Shown here piece by piece: positions 20,136 through 31,151 of a DNA stretch of 64,000 bases. Source of the DNA: Dugong dugon (Eukaryota; Chordata; Mammalia; Sirenia; Dugongidae); assembly GCA_030035585.1 (NCBI GenBank), contig CM057460.1:135082714-135146713 (forward strand), read 5' to 3'. A model generated the notes under the pieces. The model saw nothing but the letters and a program-made list of their open reading frames with translations. It was not told the origin of the DNA and made no database searches. How positions within the stretch are numbered: position 1 is the first letter of the stretch; every line of letters starts with the position of its first letter. Position numbers and translations under genes: made by a program.

Positions 20136-20940
20136 TGTAAGCCATTGAATCTTTAAAAAAAAAAAAAAACTGATGCCAATTTACTTTCATTTCTATTACC
20201 TGCAGTTAAAAGAGTCCTTAGTAATATAGCTAGACTACATCAGCCCTGATTCTTATTAAGACGCTTGTTAGACTCTGAGGATAAATCACAGTGGTCCTCT
20301 GTCTTCACACACACAGTCACTCACAGACTTATACTAACTTGATCCTCTTTTTCGTCAGGGAGAAGGGCATGGAGGGACCCATGCCACCCTCTTTCACAAC
20401 TCTGTGTCTGGAAATGAGAAGACAAATAGTGCCAGTAATCATATAACAAGTAAAAAGGCATCTACACAAACAAAATAAAACATTACTGAACATCCATGCG
20501 CTTCCAATCAATTTTTGCCAAAAAAAAATCATTTGGAAAATGCTTATGCTCATCTTATAAAAGCCTTTTTTGGCTAGTGCTATAAAGAAACCCATGGAAA
20601 TTTGTAAGAGATTCTGACTAACAGAAAATCTTGAATGTGACAGAATAGTAGTGACAGTCCTATGGAAGAAGTTTACTGGAATGCTTGATCTTCCCTGCTG
20701 GCTCCAAGACAAGCGTTTGTTTGGAAGAAACAATTGTGAGAAATGCTTCTGTTCAAACTCATTTGCATATGGAGCAAACATTCGATTTTGAAATCCATAC
20801 TTAAACTATTAGGTTGCTGCCAAATAAAATACTTGTTCACCCAAACATATGTTTCAATTGAAAAATGCTCGCCAGAGTAGACAGACAAGAAGGAAATGTC
20901 CAAAACACAATCAAGCTTAATGATATTTTTAAAAGTCAGA
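20136..20940. other. Unassigned sequence with a 150-codon minus frame
   Basis: Lies between an L1 end (T/A tract at about 20155-20170) and an RTE tail. No repeat family recognised. The minus-strand frames at 20329-20781 and 20673-20903 overlap here. Confidence 0.5.
20329..20781 (-). CDS. Unrecognised 150-codon open frame
   Basis: I do not recognise this protein. It opens MFAPYANEFEQKHFSQLF, has a hydrophobic, Cys-rich stretch near residues 92-122 (MFSNVLFCLCRCLFTCYMITG) that could be one membrane segment, and ends basic (KKRIKLV). A second, overlapping frame (20673-20903) covers its start in a different phase. With no splice sites, promoter or family match, the most likely explanation is chance or an old retroposed or transposon fragment. 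It is listed because it is the longest frame in the window not explained by PRDM6 or by repeats. Confidence 0.15.
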   Translation of the reverse strand: MFAPYANEFEQKHFSQLFLPNKRLSWSQQGRSSIPVNFFHRTVTTILSHSRFSVSQNLLQISMGFFIALAKKGFYKMSISIFQMIFFWQKLIGSAWMFSNVLFCLCRCLFTCYMITGTICLLISRHRVVKEGGMGPSMPFSLTKKRIKLV

Positions 20941-20998
20941 AGAAGTATAGCCAGAATGCTCCGTAGAAGTGATGATGGTAAGATTTTGTCTCACATAC
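20941..20998 (+). mobile_element. RTE 3' end, left part
   Basis: GAAGTATAGCCAGAATGCTCC, AAGTGATGATGGTAAG and TCTCACATAC correspond to the RTE 3' coding end also seen near 4340-4400. Interrupted by the LTR at 20999. Confidence 0.85.
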
Positions 20999-21562
20999 TG
21001 TGATTGTTGTGTGTCAACTTGGCTGGGCCATGATTCTCAGTGGTTTGGCAGTTATGATGTAGTTTGTCAGTTGTGTAATGATGTAATCACCTCCATGATG
21101 AGATCTGATACACTGTGATCACCCCCATGATGGGATCTGTATGAGTTGCCAGTCAGGTGAAAGGGAGTTTCCTTGGACATGTGGCCTGCATCCAATATAG
21201 ATGAACTTTCTGACAAGGCTTGGGGGCTTTTGTTTGCTCTGGATCCTGCAGCTGGCTCCTATTTGTCTGACCTCCAGTTCCTGGGGCTGCAGCTAGCAGC
21301 TTACCTGTCATCTTGCCTGCTAATCTTGGTATTCAGTGATCTTTGCAGCCTGTGAGCCGGAGGCCTGCTGTCTGAACTGCCGATTTTAAGTTCACCAGCC
21401 CTTGCAGCTGCATTAGTCAGGAGAAGCCTCCAGTCTGACTCACGGACTTGGGACTTTCCAGTCTCTACAACTGCATGAGCCATTTCCTTGATGTTAATCT
21501 CTCTATATATATATTTATATGCTTTACTGGTTTTGCTTCTCTGGAGAACCCAGCCTAAGACA
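20999..21562 (+). mobile_element. Solo ERVL-type LTR (MLT2-like), 564 bp
   Basis: Starts TGTGATTGTTGTGTGTCAAC and ends CCAGCCTAAGACA. CATAC flanks it on both sides (20994-20998 and 21563-21567), a perfect 5-bp target duplication. The start and end match the LTRs of the provirus at 55427-61896, so it is the same broad family. It contains a short internal repeat (GATCTGATACACTGTGATCACCC / GATCTGTATGAG). No internal retroviral sequence remains, as expected after LTR-LTR recombination. Confidence 0.9.
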
Positions 21563-21806
21563 CATACTTTGGACATATTGTCAGGAGGGACCAGTCCCTG
21601 GAGAAGGACATTATGCTTGGTAAAGCAGAGGGTCAGTGAAAAAGAGGAACACCCTCAATGAGATAGAATGATACAGTGGCTGTAACAATGGGCTCAAGCA
21701 TAACAACAATTGTGAGGATAGCACAAGACAGGGCAGTGTTTTATTCTGTTCTACATAGGTTTGCTATGAGTTGGAACTGACTCAACGGCACCTAACAACA
21801 ATCTGT
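21563..21806 (+). mobile_element. RTE 3' end, right part
   Basis: CATACTTTGGACATATTGTCAGG, GAGAAGGACATTATGCTTGG, CAATGGGCTCAAGCATAACAA, and the tail GTTTGCTATGAGTTGG... CACCTAACAACAATC. Together with 20941-20998 this is a roughly 300-bp, 5'-truncated RTE. Confidence 0.92.
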
Positions 21807-22259
21807 AAGGATCCTTGGAAATTCTAAAATATTGCTATTCTAAAACATTTTCCTACATAGTTTTTGTTTTTCAGAAAGATCTGAATCACTAGTCTTTTGA
21901 ACTTCTCTCAGCTTTGTTCCATATTTTCCTGCACAGTTATTTATAGTTTAAAAAGAGAAGGTCAGAGAATCATAGCTTGTACCCTCCAGAGTCTGGAAAT
22001 GGCATTGCCTATTTCTCGGTGCAATTTATGCTGAGCTGATGGCTTCATCCTAGAGTGTTCCATTGTTTTTCTATTGTCTTAATTGTGAGTTGACTCTGAC
22101 TTAAACCTGAGCATATTATTTCAGGACATTGTCATAAAAGCATCTTTCCGAATCTATAGAGTACAACAGCAGGATGCCCAAGGACATGTAGCCCTGGCTG
22201 TTAGAGAGGAGAAAGGAAAGCTACCTGGGACTTCCAGGTTATTTGTATAGTGACCCTAT

Positions 22260-22440
22260 ATTTGGGTCTTTGCTTAGGCAGTCCACTTACCAAGAATGCC
22301 TTTCCTCAGTTCTCTACTCACCAGAATCCAGAAAATCTTCATGACCCATCTTGTTTGTGAAGCTTTGCTTAATCATCCCCCAGCCTAAAGTGACAGCTTC
22401 CTCTTCTGACCTCTAATGCCACTTACTGGCTCTAGAGCCT
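22260..22440 (+). repeat. L2 LINE 3' fragment (probable)
   Basis: AGAATGCCTTTCCTCAGTTCTC, CAGAAAATCTTCATGACCC and TTTGTGAAGCTTTGCTTAATC resemble the L2 3' region on the + strand. Old and diverged. Confidence 0.6.
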
Positions 22441-24689
22441 GGGAGTTGAAGAGGGAAGACTGGAACTCTGAAAGATTTCCCCAAGCCTGGTGCTCAGTGC
22501 AGATGAAGCTTCAGTTTGATCCTGGAATAGTACTTTCTGTCTGAGCCCTCCACTTGACACTTAGTGAACACTGGACACTCTTGCTGTTTTCACTTTTCTT
22601 TTCTTATACATCCATTTTACCTTTCCATCTGCAGAGTAAGATCACCGAAAATGGGCACCACAATTTATACTTTTTTTGTTTTCTCCACAGCAACCCTTAC
22701 AGTGTCTTTATTTTGGTCTAAAAACATGTATTCTGGTTCCAAAAAGGAAACTGAGAATAGATTTTTTCTTGCTTTAGCTGAGAGGCTCTTACACAGAGAA
22801 CACAGACTCACCAGAAATAATACAATAAAAACAGGCCTTAGTGTCACCCTCTGACCCTCTAGTTCAGGGAAGGGGAAGGACGCCAATCCAGCAAGGAGCG
22901 TGTATGATGAGGGCAGGTAAGTTTCACAGGGTTCCTGCAGGTGTAGCAGCCCCTGAGTGAGTGAGGTCCTGTTTCCTCAGGCTGCCCTGGAGGGAAGGCC
23001 TCAGGGCCCCCTCTTTTATGGGATAAGTAGGAGATAGAATAAATACAAGTCAGCTTGGCTCCCAGAGATAGTTGCCAGGCACTGAGGGCCAGGGAACCCA
23101 CAAATCCTTAGAAAGCGAATCAACCCTAGCATTTGTTCCTAATCTCAAATGGATGCACCGTAACATGCTTGCCTCATCCTGATTATAACTTAGGGCCTAC
23201 TTGCTTTCACTAATTTAAAGAACAATCTGATGACCAAAAGAAGACTGTGTTATAACCAGGTAGCATTTGCTAAAAGATCTTCAAAGGAGATTGTCCCAAA
23301 GGAGATTGTCTCTTGCACACAGTATGTGCTCATTAAATCTAATGTACAGCTTTTAATTTGTGGGTGACTTAGGTTAGGCTTATCTATTCTTATAGACTCT
23401 TAGAGAAATGGAAGAATAAATTCTTAGCAGAAGGGTGGATAAGGAGGAGGAAGGGAAGGGAATACGTGATTCTCTGAAGGAATAGTTCTCCTTGTTTATT
23501 TCTCTTTTCCTTTACTTGTCCAGACTTTAAAAAAGAAAAAAGAGCAGCTATTTTTCACCTGCTGGCTATTCGTCGTATCTCTGTGAAATGGAGCTGCCCC
23601 TGATAAGTTTTAAACTCATGAGGCCTCGCAAATTATAATAGCTGATTTTCCTGTGAATGGAAAGGAAACATCTAGAGGCTTTGCTGGGAGAATGAAAAGG
23701 TTCCAGGGATTGGTAATGGACTGTAGAGCCTTTCACTTTGGGGTCAGTAGGTCAAATCCAAATCAGGCCTGTGGTGGCTGAGAGGCATTGTTTGAGTGAC
23801 AGCTGTTGGGTGACCAGGGTGAAAAGAGCTGAAGAGTTCGGCTGCATTTCAAGTGAACAGGTGCTGTCTGTAGCGGGCCTGGCAGGAGATGAAAGTGGTC
23901 AGAAATAGGCTGAGCTTGGACTCTCAGCCCCAGTGGTCGTCTTTGACCTGGCAAAGTGAGGCGCTTGTCTTCTGAGTACTGTTGTGACAGGAGGAAAGCT
24001 GAGGAGACAGCATGTATAAACTGCCCAGGCCTCTGAAGAGGAGGGTGTGTCAGCTGAATGGTGAGGCTTATGCTGCGTCACCTGGGGAAAGAGTTGACTT
24101 TTTTTGCATGCTAAGCTGTTCAGTGCCTTCTACCTCATGCAGCTACTCCTCACACTCTTTTTTTCTGATGGGTAGCTGGCACTGTTTTATACCACTGAGT
24201 AAGGACAAACAGGTGAAGATGCAAAGGGATCAATGGGAAGAATGCAGTGATTAAAGCCCACGGTGTGGGTTTTCTTGTTTTCAGTTTCTCTATACATTTT
24301 ACACACCACACATGTAGACTCACAGCATCCAGGAGGTGGGGTATAAAGTGGGTGGTGGCGAGGGAGGTCAGGATAGAAAGTTTAGGATAGAAAACAACAT
24401 TAGTTCCACCACTTCATTTGACATTTGAAGAACTGAGGCCCGGACAGTTCAGGGATGGATCAGCTCGCTGTGTCATGCTCTAAGTCGCCAGCAACAGAGA
24501 TGACTCCAACTGATGTAAATTGTGAATGGATGTATGGAAGGAATATCCAGTAATTCATAGCATCTTGAGGGAACAAGGTGGAAATAGGTAGGAGCAAAGG
24601 GAACCAAATGTGACCAGGAGCCGAGGGGGCAGAATCCTCACCCAGGGCTTTGAGGGTTCTCTGGGCAGAAAACTGACATCTTCTTGTGT

Positions 24690-24910
24690 AAATCTCTATT
24701 CAAATTTCATCTTATAAGAGAAGCCTTCCATGACCACAGTATTTAAGATGGTAACACTTTCCATCTGCATGCACTCTCTTTTCCTTTTATCCTTTCTCAG
24801 TTGCTCTCTGTAGCACCTACTATCATCCGATAATTACTTCTTCACTTTCAGTCTCTATCCTATAGAATAAAAACTTCATGAGGACCTGGACTTTGTGTTT
24901 TATTTTAATG
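24690..24910 (+). repeat. L2 LINE 3' fragment
   Basis: AATTTCATCTTATAAGAGAAGCC, TGACCACAGTATTTAAG and AAAACTTCATGAGGACCTGGACTTTGTG follow the order of the L2 3' end. Cut by the AfroSINE at 24917. Confidence 0.75.
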
Positions 24911-24916
24911 CTATGC

Positions 24917-25066
24917 CTGGAGTCCTGGTGGCGCAGTGGTTAAGAGGTCAGCTCCTAACCAAAAAGTCGGCAGTGCGAATCCACCAGCTGCTCCTTGGAA
25001 ACCTTATAGGCAATTCTACTCTGCCTATAAGGTCAGTATGAGTCAGAATTGACTTGATGGCAATGG
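24917..25066 (+). repeat. AfroSINE
   Basis: GTCCTGGTGGCGCAGTGGTTAAG, CAGTGCGAATCCACCAGCTGC and GTCAGTATGAGTCAGAATTG, then a T-rich tail. Confidence 0.92.
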
Positions 25067-26898
25067 TGATTTTTTGTTTTTTTGTTTTTGTTATAGTCTC
25101 ATTTCTGAGGGGATAGAGCACGCACTAGAAGTTACCTATGCCTCGAGGAGAGGGGTTTCCTTTAGAGTCCAGGTCTGGGTAAGTTTCCAAGCTCCTCCTT
25201 TGGGAAATTCAAGAGGTGGGGCAGAGGGTGCTCTCTTTCCAAAGCTTTCTTCCCCTTTGCCTGCTTGTCAAGGCCCTCAGTTAGGTGACTCTACCCAGCT
25301 CCTAAAGGCTGGAGCAAAGGATCTTTCTGCACAAGTGTGAATGAACAGGTGTAGAAGCAGGAGGAAGGACCACTGGAGGCCAGAGTCCCTGTGCTGTTTG
25401 GATACCACATTTTTAACCACGTTTTTGACACAGCAGGCTAAAGGGACCTGTTCACTAATCTGGCTAAGGAATGATTTGTCCTAGCTGTATCCAACCTTTC
25501 TTTCTATTTCCATCCCCCCTTTCACCTGCAGCCCTTCTCCCCATCCATTTCCCCAGAAAATAAATCTCTGAGAGGAGGCTGGGAGAGTGGATCTCAGAGA
25601 ACTCTTCTGAATAAATGTCTATATTAATGAATTATTAACTCAGCCACCCGTGACCTTAAACCTAGAAGCGGGAGTGCCAAGGGCAGAGAGGAGAGCTGCT
25701 GAATCCTTTATTGGAGTCCTGTCAAATGCAACCGACCATTTGTTCCCCTCCCCCACCAGGAAAAATTAATACGAAAGGCAAACTTTTTAAGTGTATGTCA
25801 AACGAAATCAGATAGAGGGTCTCCCAGACAGAATCCCCTTCTTCTTCTTCTGTCCTTCCTGCTCTCCCCTGTTTGCTCTGGCCTCTGGCTCTTCTCTTCC
25901 GCTCAGAGCTAAGGGTACAATGGGATTCCTGAGGATAATTTTAGTGAAAAAAATTGCTTGAGAAAATGATGAATTTGGGTAGTTAATTTATCGATCCTCC
26001 TGGCTCTTCTTCCCACTTGTTTTATTTTAGAGGTCATTAATCAATGAAGAAAAACACCACCGTGTCCCCCCGTTTCCATTTAATACACTCACGCTTCTTA
26101 TTTATTCCTCTGGAACAAATTCCCAGCAAATATTCGCCCATTGATTTGGGAGCGAATGATTTTTATAAAGGTTTGATCGCTTTCTAAGTGGTCGAAGTGA
26201 TTTGTTTCCGCGGTCATCTTCTAAGTAATGAAGAGAAGGGGACGGGTTCGAGGGGTGCGTGTCCTTGCGGTCGGTGGGCTGACACTTTTCTAAACCCCTC
26301 CCAGACCTGTTAGGGTGCTCTTGATCAAGCAGATCCAGGGTTTGCTGAGTTGAGGGAGAAGCGGCTCCCGCAGCGCCTGTCAAGCCTCCAGACTACCGCT
26401 GTCCCCGCCCGCGCCGCTGGCAGTGGTGCGCCCCGGGGTAGGAGGACTGTGCAGACCTCTGCCCCAGCCAGCCCCGCCAGCCTCCCCCAGGTCACGGTCG
26501 GAGCAAGCCCTCCCCCAAAGGCCTTCTGGGGAGGGGTTGGGGATGCCCAGACTCTCGTTGCGCTCCCCTCTCAACTTTTCCTCACACTCTCTGGCTTCCG
26601 GGCTCTCAGCGCGTCCCCGGATAACTGTCGCTTGCCTTCTTCATGCGAAGTGCCTTGCCTTCTGGGCCCTAGGGTCCTGTCGCCTGGAGTGTGACCTGAG
26701 CCTCCGGGACGCCTTCGAATCTGGCGGGCCAGGGACACTATTCGCAGGTATGGGAGGTGGGGCTCTGCTAACGTCTCTGCTTCTGCGTGGCCCCGCAGCA
26801 ACCAAGTCTCTTCCATTGTGTTCCCCCCCCCCCCACACACCCACATCCACACCCTGCTGAAGGTCAATCCTGAGGGGACTGGCAGAGGTTTGACTAGG
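25067..26898. other. PRDM6 5' flank, unique
   Basis: Non-repetitive flank. The 25600-26260 part looks constrained (see its own entry). From about 26340 G/C content rises with scattered CpGs, and the long overlapping frames on both strands at 26350-26950 are a consequence of GC-rich sequence, not of coding. Confidence 0.5.
25600..26260. promoter_or_regulatory. Candidate conserved upstream element
   Basis: A repeat-free block 3 kb upstream of the gene. It is rich in homeodomain-like TAAT/ATTA cores (TTAATGAATTATTAACTC at 25625-25642, GTAGTTAATTTATCGATCC near 25980, GTCATTAATCAATG near 26035) and has retained CpGs (GTGGTCGAAG, TTCCGCGGTCATC near 26190-26215). This is a plausible enhancer by composition only. 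Confidence 0.35.
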
Positions 26899-27115
26899 GT
26901 GGACAGGTGCCTTACTAACCTGGGTTTGAATCGGCCTCCATCACTCATTAATAGCGTGTCCTTGGGGAACCTACCTAACCTTCCTGAGCCTCAGTGTTCC
27001 CATTTGTAATATGGGTGCTAATGATAATGCCTTCTTCAGCATGGTTGCTAGGCGGACTAATGCACAAGAAGCGCTTACCCGCTCCTAGCATGTCGCAAGC
27101 GCTCACTAACCCGAC
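26899..27115 (+). repeat. MIR SINE
   Basis: CCTGGGTTTGAATCGGCCTCC, GCGTGTCCTTGGGGAACC, GAGCCTCAGTGTTCCCATTTG and CCGCTCCTAGCATGTCGCAAG are the MIR head, core and tail. Confidence 0.85.
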
Positions 27116-28380
27116 AGTTAATCTTATCAAAAGAGAACTGCCAGGTTTCCCGGTATGGGCGGCATGAGGCCTCAGGAGCAGTTGCTGTAACCAGAATCTC
27201 AAAGCCCCGAGATTTTCGTGGGGGGGGGGGGTGGCGGCTAGGGGGTTCTTTGGGAAGTCTATTCCTGGGGGATCGAGGGCTTGGAAGAAGCGGGCTTGGG
27301 CAGAAACGAGGAGGTGGGCTGCTGGGCTTCTGCCACAGCGTAGGGGCTTCCACGCCCCAGCGCTCCTAGTCTCTCCCAGCAGATGGAGAAGTCAGCACTG
27401 AGCCGAGGGAGTGTGAGAAAGAGAGTTCGTCCCTCCTCCCGTGGCCTGACACTTTTAGGAAGTTCTGGGAGCAGATTAATTGAAACGGGCCTGGAACTTC
27501 ATTCTCCCCTCCTGGTGGAGTTGATCAATGCCGGCGGAGACCTCTTGCTTTAGCCTGGGGTCCACGATACCGTGGTTTTTCCCTCGTGGTGTTTGCCTTA
27601 AACTTAGGTGCTATCAATCTATCTAGGGATGACGGATGACCCTGTCACAACGACGCCAGTCAAAACATTTTCGGTCCAACTCTGTTCCAACTAGCATTGA
27701 GGCATCCTGCGTGAGAATGGGACAAAATCTAAACACCGCATTTCCCAGGCTCAGACAAAATGAGTGGTGAGGAGACAAAAAGAAACAAGGTGAAACCAGG
27801 AAAGAATGGCTATTAATTATTCAGAGTGGCGTGTGTCAAATAAGCTGGGTTGTTTGAGAAAAGACAAATGCCATTTCTTCTCTTTGGAGCTCCGATGGGA
27901 GGAAAGCGCCTGAGCCACGGGTCAATTTCGTACACCCTCTCCTTGCCCTTCCCTCGCCGAGTACCCTCGAATACCAGGCGGAGCTGGAGACTGGAGCCTA
28001 ATTGTGAATGTGCGGCCACGCACCAAAGGGCAGACCGAAGCCCCCGGGGTGGGCAGGGGGAGGGGGTAGTTGCTGCACTTCCGACGCAAGATTTTGGGCC
28101 GAGAGATCTGCACATGACTCAGCCCCTGGGAGTCAAAGGCAAACAGCCCATGTGTGGAAGCAGTTGTGCCACCAGACGTAGCTCTGGATACTTGTCTCGG
28201 GGTACCAACAAGGAGAGGGAGCAAGTCCCTAGGAACACAACCCAAGAGGGTATCGCTGAGCGCTAGACACTGTGCAGACTCCAATGCAGCCGCCTCCCAG
28301 CTTCGGGGCCATGCTTGAGTCCCACCAAGACCAGCCACCCTTTGGAGATCCTCGGTCCCATGCCTCCCAGCTCAGCAAAG
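27116..28380. other. PRDM6 upstream region before the CpG island
   Basis: Unique, moderately GC-rich. Holds a G-run (27220-27231) and an AP-1-like TGACTCAG (28115-28122). No exon seen. Confidence 0.45.
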
Positions 28381-28895
28381 CCAGCCTTCTCGGCCGCCTA
28401 CTGAAGGTTTCACTCCAGTGCGCAACCCGTCCCGCCCCGCCCAGACTTTTCTCCCTTGAGGATTTATGTAGGAGGTTGCGTGGTCGGCGAGTCGACTCTG
28501 GCACCCAGCAGCACTCCAGGAAAAACTGAGTGGCCGAAAGTACAAACCCAGTCCCGGGACTCGGTCCGCTTGCCCGGCCGCGCGCGCCAGCTCTGGTGCG
28601 GACGCCAAAGCTCTTGCGGAGATGGATTCTGTTTCCCGCGTTTCCTCTGCTTTCAGGATTAGGGCACTGAGCGAGCACCTAGAAATGACAAGTCCTGGGC
28701 AGAAAGAGACAGCAGACGAGCAGGAGACGTCACGCCAAAAAAAGTGGAGGTTAAGGGGATGGAGCAGGTATTTGTGCGGGAGAGGCGCGCGGGCTGAATG
28801 TGGATCCAGCCGTGTTAGAACTTCCTTTTTCCCTCTCCCCTCCCCTTCGCTCTTCTTGCATGCCTTCCCACCTCCCTCCCCCATCTCTCTCTATC

Positions 28896-28928
28896 CACAC
28901 ACACACGCACACGCGCGCGCGCACACAC

Positions 28929-28966
<38 letters not shown>

Positions 28967-28974
28967 CCGCGCGC
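28896..28974. repeat. Alternating purine-pyrimidine microsatellite, (CA)n/(CG)n
   Basis: (CA)n with CGCGCGCGC runs at both ends. It lies a few hundred bases upstream of the presumed PRDM6 start. Alternating CG/CA of this length can adopt Z-DNA. The frames crossing it are artefacts. Confidence 0.97.
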
Positions 28975-28999
28975 TTGTATTTTGTGCTGTCGTAAAACC

Positions 29000-29318
29000 C
29001 ACGTGTCCAGCCGGGAGGCTGCCAGAGCGTGGAGTCGAGGAGCCGGGACCGGGCGGCGGCCGAGCGCAGCAACCCAAAGCGGCTCTGTTCCGCGCCCAGA
29101 ACTCCCGCGCTCCTGAGCCCTCGGCCGAGATCTCCTCGCGCTGTCCGTGGGCCTCCGCATCCTTCGCTCGCGGCCTGGGAGGGTCCCGGGCGGCCCGAGC
29201 TCTAGGGCTCTCCCCCCGCTTTGCTCAGAGGCATGTAGCGTTCCCAGGGCGCACACTCGCCCGCACGCTCACCGATACACAAGCACGCAAGCATCCGCCG
29301 GCGGCTCGGACTTTTCAG
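29000..29318 (+). other. PRDM6: Probable non-coding first exon of PRDM6 (5' limit unknown)
   Basis: A strong donor, CTTTTCAG followed by GTAAAC, lies at 29319. An acceptor with a pyrimidine-rich tract (CTACCCTCTGCCCCCAG) ends at 29799, just before the PRDM6 start codon. PRDM6 genes elsewhere have an untranslated leading exon, so this is the best candidate. Only the 3' end is supported; 29000 is a placeholder in the CpG island. Confidence 0.5.
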
Positions 29319-29814
29319 GTAAACCGAGGTTTGTCTGGGTTGGGAATGAGTCTTAGGTCCCTTGGGTTGGGAGGCTGGAGGTCCCGGGCTGGGGGCGGGG
29401 GGCGAGACCGTCCCGCCTCCTGGCGCCGGAGGCCGAAGCGGCTCGGGCGTTGAGCCACTCCGGCTGGGGTCGGCTTCGGGCGCTGGCTGCGGGCGGGAGT
29501 TGGGTTCTGAAGCCGAGTCCTAAGGGGAGGTCCAGTCGTGCAGGGTGGGAGCTGGGCAAGGCAGGCAGGCTCCGAGGCCGGGCGCCGCGCACGCCGCACG
29601 CTGCTCTTCCGCGCGGCGCCGTGGCTTCGGAGAAAACTTTGCTGTTAGCGGAGTTGGAGGAGGGAGTCGCGGAGCCGGACTTCAGCTGGCGCAGTCAACG
29701 GGTTCGGGCGCTGGCTCCAGGGTCTGGGAGGCCGCCCTCGCCGCCCCTTTCGCCCCAGGCCCGGCTTACGCGTCCCTCCTCCCTACCCTCTGCCCCCAGC
29801 TCCAGGCGTCGGAT

Positions 29815-30385
29815 ATGCTGAAGCCCGGAGACGCCGGCGGTTCGGCCTTCCTCAAAGTGGACCCAGCTTATCTCCAGCACTGGCAGCAACTCTTCCCACA
29901 CAGCGGCGGTGGCGGCCCGCTCAAGGGTGGCAGCGTTGCGGGCCCCTTGGGCGCGCCACAGCCCCTCCAGCCGCCGCCGCCGCCGCCGCCTGCGGAGCGC
30001 GCCGAGCCCCCGCCGGACAGCCTACGCCCACGGCCCTCGTCGCACTCCTCCGCCTCCTCTACCCCTGCCTCCTCCTCCACCTCGGCCTCATCTTGCGCTG
30101 CCGCCGCTGCCGCGCTGGCCGGTCTCTCGGCCCTTCCCGTAGCACAGCTGCCAATGTTCGCGCCTCTGGCCGCTGCCGCTGTCGCTGCGGAGCCACTGCC
30201 CCCCAAGGACTTGTGCCTCGGCGCCACCTCGGGCCCAGGGCCCGCCAAATGCGCCGGCGGCGGTGGGGATGGTCGGAGCGCCCAGCGCTTCCGCTGCAGC
30301 GCGGAGGAGCTGGACTATTACCTGTACGGCCAGCAGCGCATGGAGATCATCCCGCTCAACCAGCACACCAGCGACCCCAACAACC
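29815..30385 (+). CDS. PRDM6: PRDM6 first coding exon (residues 1-190 plus split Arg)
   Basis: PRDM6 is a nuclear PR-domain zinc-finger repressor. It is known from smooth-muscle and cardiovascular work, where it acts with chromatin modifiers (histone deacetylases, G9a), and human variants cause patent ductus arteriosus. The exon opens [20 protein letters not shown], followed by WQQLFPH, a proline run (about residues 50-66), a Ser/Thr/Ala low-complexity stretch (about 75-115) and an Ala-rich segment. The conserved block [20 protein letters not shown] begins near residue 158. The frame is open 90 codons upstream of this ATG, but the acceptor at 29798-29799 and the match to the PRDM6 N-terminus select 29815. 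-3 is G. The exon ends AACAACC before a GTACGT donor. Phase: one base of codon 191 remains, completed by GC at 39701 to give Arg. Residue numbers are from this copy. Confidence 0.95.
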
Positions 30386-31115
30386 GTACGTAGCCGCAGC
30401 CGGCGCGCTCGTTTCCCGGGCGCTGGCGCTGGAGGGCGCGGGTCAGGGAGGCGGGTCGGTGGTGACACGGGATGACCCGCTGTTCCAGGCCGCGAGCCCA
30501 GACCTCCCAGCCTGTCGCGGCAAAAGTTTTCTGGCGTTAGAGAAGGAAGGAGAATGGATGGGGTGGCCGGTGGTACCTCGGGGTTACCTTCCCTCTCCCC
30601 TTCATCTCCTTTGTGGCCTTAAGTGTTTTGGACTAGATGGGGGCATACAGACCTCCATCCTCTCGCTGGACAGTGCCTGGGGCGGGTCTTGGCAGCACGC
30701 GACAGGGAGTGCCCCGGGACGGGACAAGCGGGCTTAAGGGGGGACGAAGGAGAGACTCTTACCTTTCCTGGGAAGCAGGAAGGCTAGGATTTGTTTCTAC
30801 TTCTCTCCATCCAACCTTTCAAGTTAACGGCGTCGGCTCTTTATTCGGCCTCGGGGTTGACCAAAGACAGGCCAGGAGCTGCGGACTGGATGACATTGGG
30901 TCAGTCTCTCCCTGCAGGCAGGCATTATTCTTAGGTCTATTATTTATCTTGAAAGGAAGAAAAAGAAAAAGTGTCCTCTGCTTAGGGATATAAAATTTCC
31001 GACTTCAGAACAGGGTCGTTCCCTGCAGATCGCGTATCCTACTCCGCTGCCAGTGTTCGCGACTCATAGCCATGCTTGTCGGTTTATTTTTAAAAATTAG
31101 AGAGGCATAGTATTT

Positions 31116-31118
<3 letters not shown>

Positions 31119-31148
<30 letters not shown>
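31119..31148. repeat. Poly(A), 30 bases
   Basis: Uninterrupted A30. No retroposed sequence with a clear family precedes it. Confidence 0.98.

Positions 31149-31149
<1 letters not shown>

Positions 31150-31151
<2 letters not shown>

Larger units (their letters stand above)
21807..24916. other. Mostly unique intergenic sequence upstream of PRDM6
   Basis: No exon recognised on either strand. Frames of 60-96 codons (for example 22564-22854 +, 24012-24254 +) have no family resemblance or splice support. L2-like pieces are listed separately. Confidence 0.55.
28381..30500. promoter_or_regulatory. PRDM6: PRDM6 5' CpG island / promoter region
   Basis: CpG dinucleotides become dense from about 28380 and stay so through the first coding exon (for example GGCCGCGCGCGCCAG near 28575, CCGGGCGGCGGCCGAGC near 29047). 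No TATA box lies at an obvious position, which fits a CpG-island promoter with dispersed starts. The exact start cannot be read from sequence; it should lie upstream of the donor at 29319. Limits are by eye. Confidence 0.7.

Noticed and set aside
26350-27360. Many overlapping 60-145 codon frames on both strands upstream of PRDM6
   Set aside because: GC-rich sequence has few stop codons. The translated products are Pro/Arg/Gly-rich, resemble nothing, and lie on both strands at once.
28751-29453. Frames up to 217 codons crossing the CA/CG microsatellite
   Set aside because: They consist of His/Thr/Arg or Val/Cys runs from the microsatellite and CpG-island sequence.
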